The position numbers and the translations under genes are program-made. Source: Bacteroidia bacterium (lineage in GTDB: Bacteria; Bacteroidota; Bacteroidia; Bacteroidales; GCA-2748055). Taken from it: DNA of 6,655 bases. The notes under the pieces were generated by a model. The model worked only from the letters and a program-made list of their open reading frames with translations. It searched no databases and was not told the origin of the DNA. Positions within the stretch are counted from its first letter, which is position 1. Each line of letters begins with the position of its first letter. This document shows, in pieces, positions 5,065-6,655 of this stretch. The stretch lies in the NCBI GenBank assembly GCA_004525825.1, contig SPBY01000163.1:1-6655 (forward strand). The letters run 5' to 3'.

Positions 5065-6609
5065 CTAACGCATGTCTGCCGGGGAGTAGTCGCGTATCAC
5101 CAGCAGGTCCTCGGGAAGATCCAGTTTCACCTCACGCAAAAACTCCACACTGAGTTTAATATCGCGGTACATCACCTTGTCATTCTCCACAAATTTTACC
5201 CTTTCGCGGTACTCCTGCACGAATTTTTCCAGGTAGGGACTGGTACTTGCCGGGCGCCTGAATTCAAGCGCCTGCGCTGCATTGTACAATTCAATGGCCA
5301 GGATCCGCTCCAGGTTCAGCATCACCTGGTAGGCCTTGGTGGCGGCATTGGCCCCCATGCTCACATGGTCCTCCTGTCCCTGGGACGATTCGATGGAATC
5401 GACCGATGCGGGGGTACAAAGCTGCTTATTATGGCTCACCATGGATGCCGCGGTGTACTGGGGGATCATAAATCCCGAGTTGAGTCCCGGATTGGCCACC
5501 AGGAAGTGAGGCAGACCGCGGGTACCCGAAAGAAGCTGGTAGGTGCGCCTTTCAGAAATATTGCCAAGCTCACTCATGGCGATGGCCAGGTTGTCCAGCG
5601 CAAGCGCCAGGGGCTGTCCATGGAAATTCCCCGCGGAGATCACCAGGTCCTGCTCCGGAAAGATGGTGGGATTGTCGGTCACCGAGTTAATCTCGTTCCG
5701 GAACACGTAGGCCACATAGTTGATGGAGTCTTTGGAAGCCCCGTGAACCTGTGGAATGCATCTGAAGGAGTAGGGATCCTGGATATGCGCTTTGGATCGG
5801 TGAATCAGTTCGCTGCCCTCCAGGAGCCATCTGATCCTGCGGGCCGTAACGATCTGTCCCTGGTGGGGCCTGATCTGCTGGATCAGCTCGTGGAAAGGTT
5901 CAATTCGGCCGTCAAAGGCATCCAGCGACAGGGCCGCAATGATATCGGCCAGCCTGGACAACTTAAATATCCTCAGGCAGAGAAGAACACCGTAAGCACT
6001 CATAAACTGGGTTCCGTTCAGCAGGGCCAAACCCTCCTTGGATCTCAGTTCCATGGGTTCCCAGCCCTTCTCTTTCAGTACCTCGGAGGCCCTTCTTCGC
6101 TGGCCCTTATAATCCACTTCTCCCATACCCAGCAGGGGGAGACTCATGTGCGCCAGCGGTGCCAGATCGCCCGAGGCCCCCAGTGAGCCGTAAGTATATA
6201 CCACAGGCAAAATATCATGGTTATAGAGGTCGGCCAGTCGTTGTACGGTCTCCACCTGGACCCCCGAGTGTCCGTAGGAGAGCGATTGGATCTTCAAAAG
6301 GAGCATGAGCCGGGTGATTTCCTTGGGCACCTCGTCCCCCACTCCACAGGCATGAGACATGACCAGGTTCTTCTGCAACAGTCCCAGATTCTCGCTGGAG
6401 ATTACCGTATCGCAGAGGGATCCAAAGCCGGTATTGATCCCGTAGATGATCTCATCTTCATTCTCCAGCCTCCGGTCCAGGTAGGTGCGGCAGTTTGAAA
6501 TCTTTTCGGTCACTTCGTCCGACAATAAGATGCGGGTTCCGCCCGAACTGATCTCTTCAAATTTCTTCCACCCGATCTCTTCGGTGGTCACAAGATGCAC
6601 CTTTTCCAT
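5065..6609 (-). CDS. hutH: Histidine ammonia-lyase (histidase)
   Basis: 514 residues, close to the usual 500-510. It removes ammonia from L-histidine to give trans-urocanate, the first step of histidine degradation, in the cytosol as a homotetramer. The self-forming MIO electrophile comes from Ala145-Ser146-Gly147 in GSLGASGDLAPLAHM. Other active-site signatures are YGINTGFG with Tyr57, LLNGTQ with Asn198, QDPYSFRC with Tyr280 and Arg283, NFHG at 328-331, and SSQGQEDHVSM with Glu413. Ser85-His86 (MSHACGVG) and Glu413 are the histidase choices; phenylalanine and tyrosine lyases have other residues at the selectivity pair and Gln at the Glu site. The ATG at 6607-6609 is preceded by AGGAAT, a possible weak ribosome binding site. 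The gene is convergent with the sigma unit, with a 26-base gap. No other hut genes are visible; they could lie beyond base 6655. Confidence 0.96.
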   Translation of the reverse strand: MEKVHLVTTEEIGWKKFEEISSGGTRILLSDEVTEKISNCRTYLDRRLENEDEIIYGINTGFGSLCDTVISSENLGLLQKNLVMSHACGVGDEVPKEITRLMLLLKIQSLSYGHSGVQVETVQRLADLYNHDILPVVYTYGSLGASGDLAPLAHMSLPLLGMGEVDYKGQRRRASEVLKEKGWEPMELRSKEGLALLNGTQFMSAYGVLLCLRIFKLSRLADIIAALSLDAFDGRIEPFHELIQQIRPHQGQIVTARRIRWLLEGSELIHRSKAHIQDPYSFRCIPQVHGASKDSINYVAYVFRNEINSVTDNPTIFPEQDLVISAGNFHGQPLALALDNLAIAMSELGNISERRTYQLLSGTRGLPHFLVANPGLNSGFMIPQYTAASMVSHNKQLCTPASVDSIESSQGQEDHVSMGANAATKAYQVMLNLERILAIELYNAAQALEFRRPASTSPYLEKFVQEYRERVKFVENDKVMYRDIKLSVEFLREVKLDLPEDLLVIRDYSPADMR

Positions 6610-6655
6610 ATTCCTGAATTTGCGGTCAAGTACAGAAAAAAAAATGAGCTGTAAA

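Noticed and set aside
5880..5900. AACCTTTCC on the minus strand inside hutH, similar to the ECF -35
   Set aside because: There is no TCTAA-like -10 after 16 bases (the sequence there is CAGCAG), and it lies in mid-coding sequence.
5365..6186. 273-codon open frame on the plus strand opposite hutH
   Set aside because: It lies entirely antisense to a strongly supported hutH with intact active-site motifs. Its translation has no recognisable domain and reads like a shadow of a GC-rich gene.

Overview
The window looks like chromosomal DNA of a Bacteroidota (Bacteroidetes) bacterium. Four things point there: a secreted peptidase ending in a type IX secretion (T9SS) sorting domain; a TAnnTTTG-type -7 promoter element; the near absence of Shine-Dalgarno sequences before the genes; and protein families (a Cys-containing VWA lipid/secreted protein type, a GYFE-type small membrane protein, a 'sensor of ECF-type sigma factor'-like protein) that I associate with this phylum. 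Base composition is about half GC, and I see no mobile elements, RNA genes or CRISPR arrays. I cannot name a genus.

Layout: (1) bases 2-298, the 3' end of ychF (TGS domain); (2) 361-1884, a secreted M14 zinc carboxypeptidase with a transthyretin-like domain and a T9SS C-terminal domain; (3) 1972-3393, an exported VWA-domain protein with a three-fold beta-repeat tail and its own housekeeping-type promoter; (4) 3439-5038, a compact three-gene unit of ECF sigma factor, small single-pass membrane protein (probable anti-sigma factor) and exported helical LTxxQ/Spy-like protein (probable periplasmic sensor); (5) 5065-6609 on the minus strand, hutH (histidine ammonia-lyase), convergent with the sigma unit.

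The most informative signal is regulatory. The 13-mer ATTAAACCTTTCT occurs just before the sigma gene and again just before the anti-sigma gene. Each copy overlaps the stop codon of the preceding gene and is followed, in exactly the same register, by TCTAA. AACC-N16-(A/G)TCTAA is the layout of an ECF-dependent promoter, so the sigma factor probably drives its own gene and, separately, its anti-sigma and sensor genes. The gene order sigma / TM regulator / periplasmic helical protein resembles the CnrH-CnrY-CnrX logic, but the exported protein has almost no candidate metal ligands, so the stimulus is probably something else, such as envelope or folding stress.

The other genes (ychF, M14 peptidase, hutH) look like ordinary members of their families. 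The VWA gene may be linked to the sigma unit by read-through, since its stop codon lies inside the -35 region of the sigma promoter.
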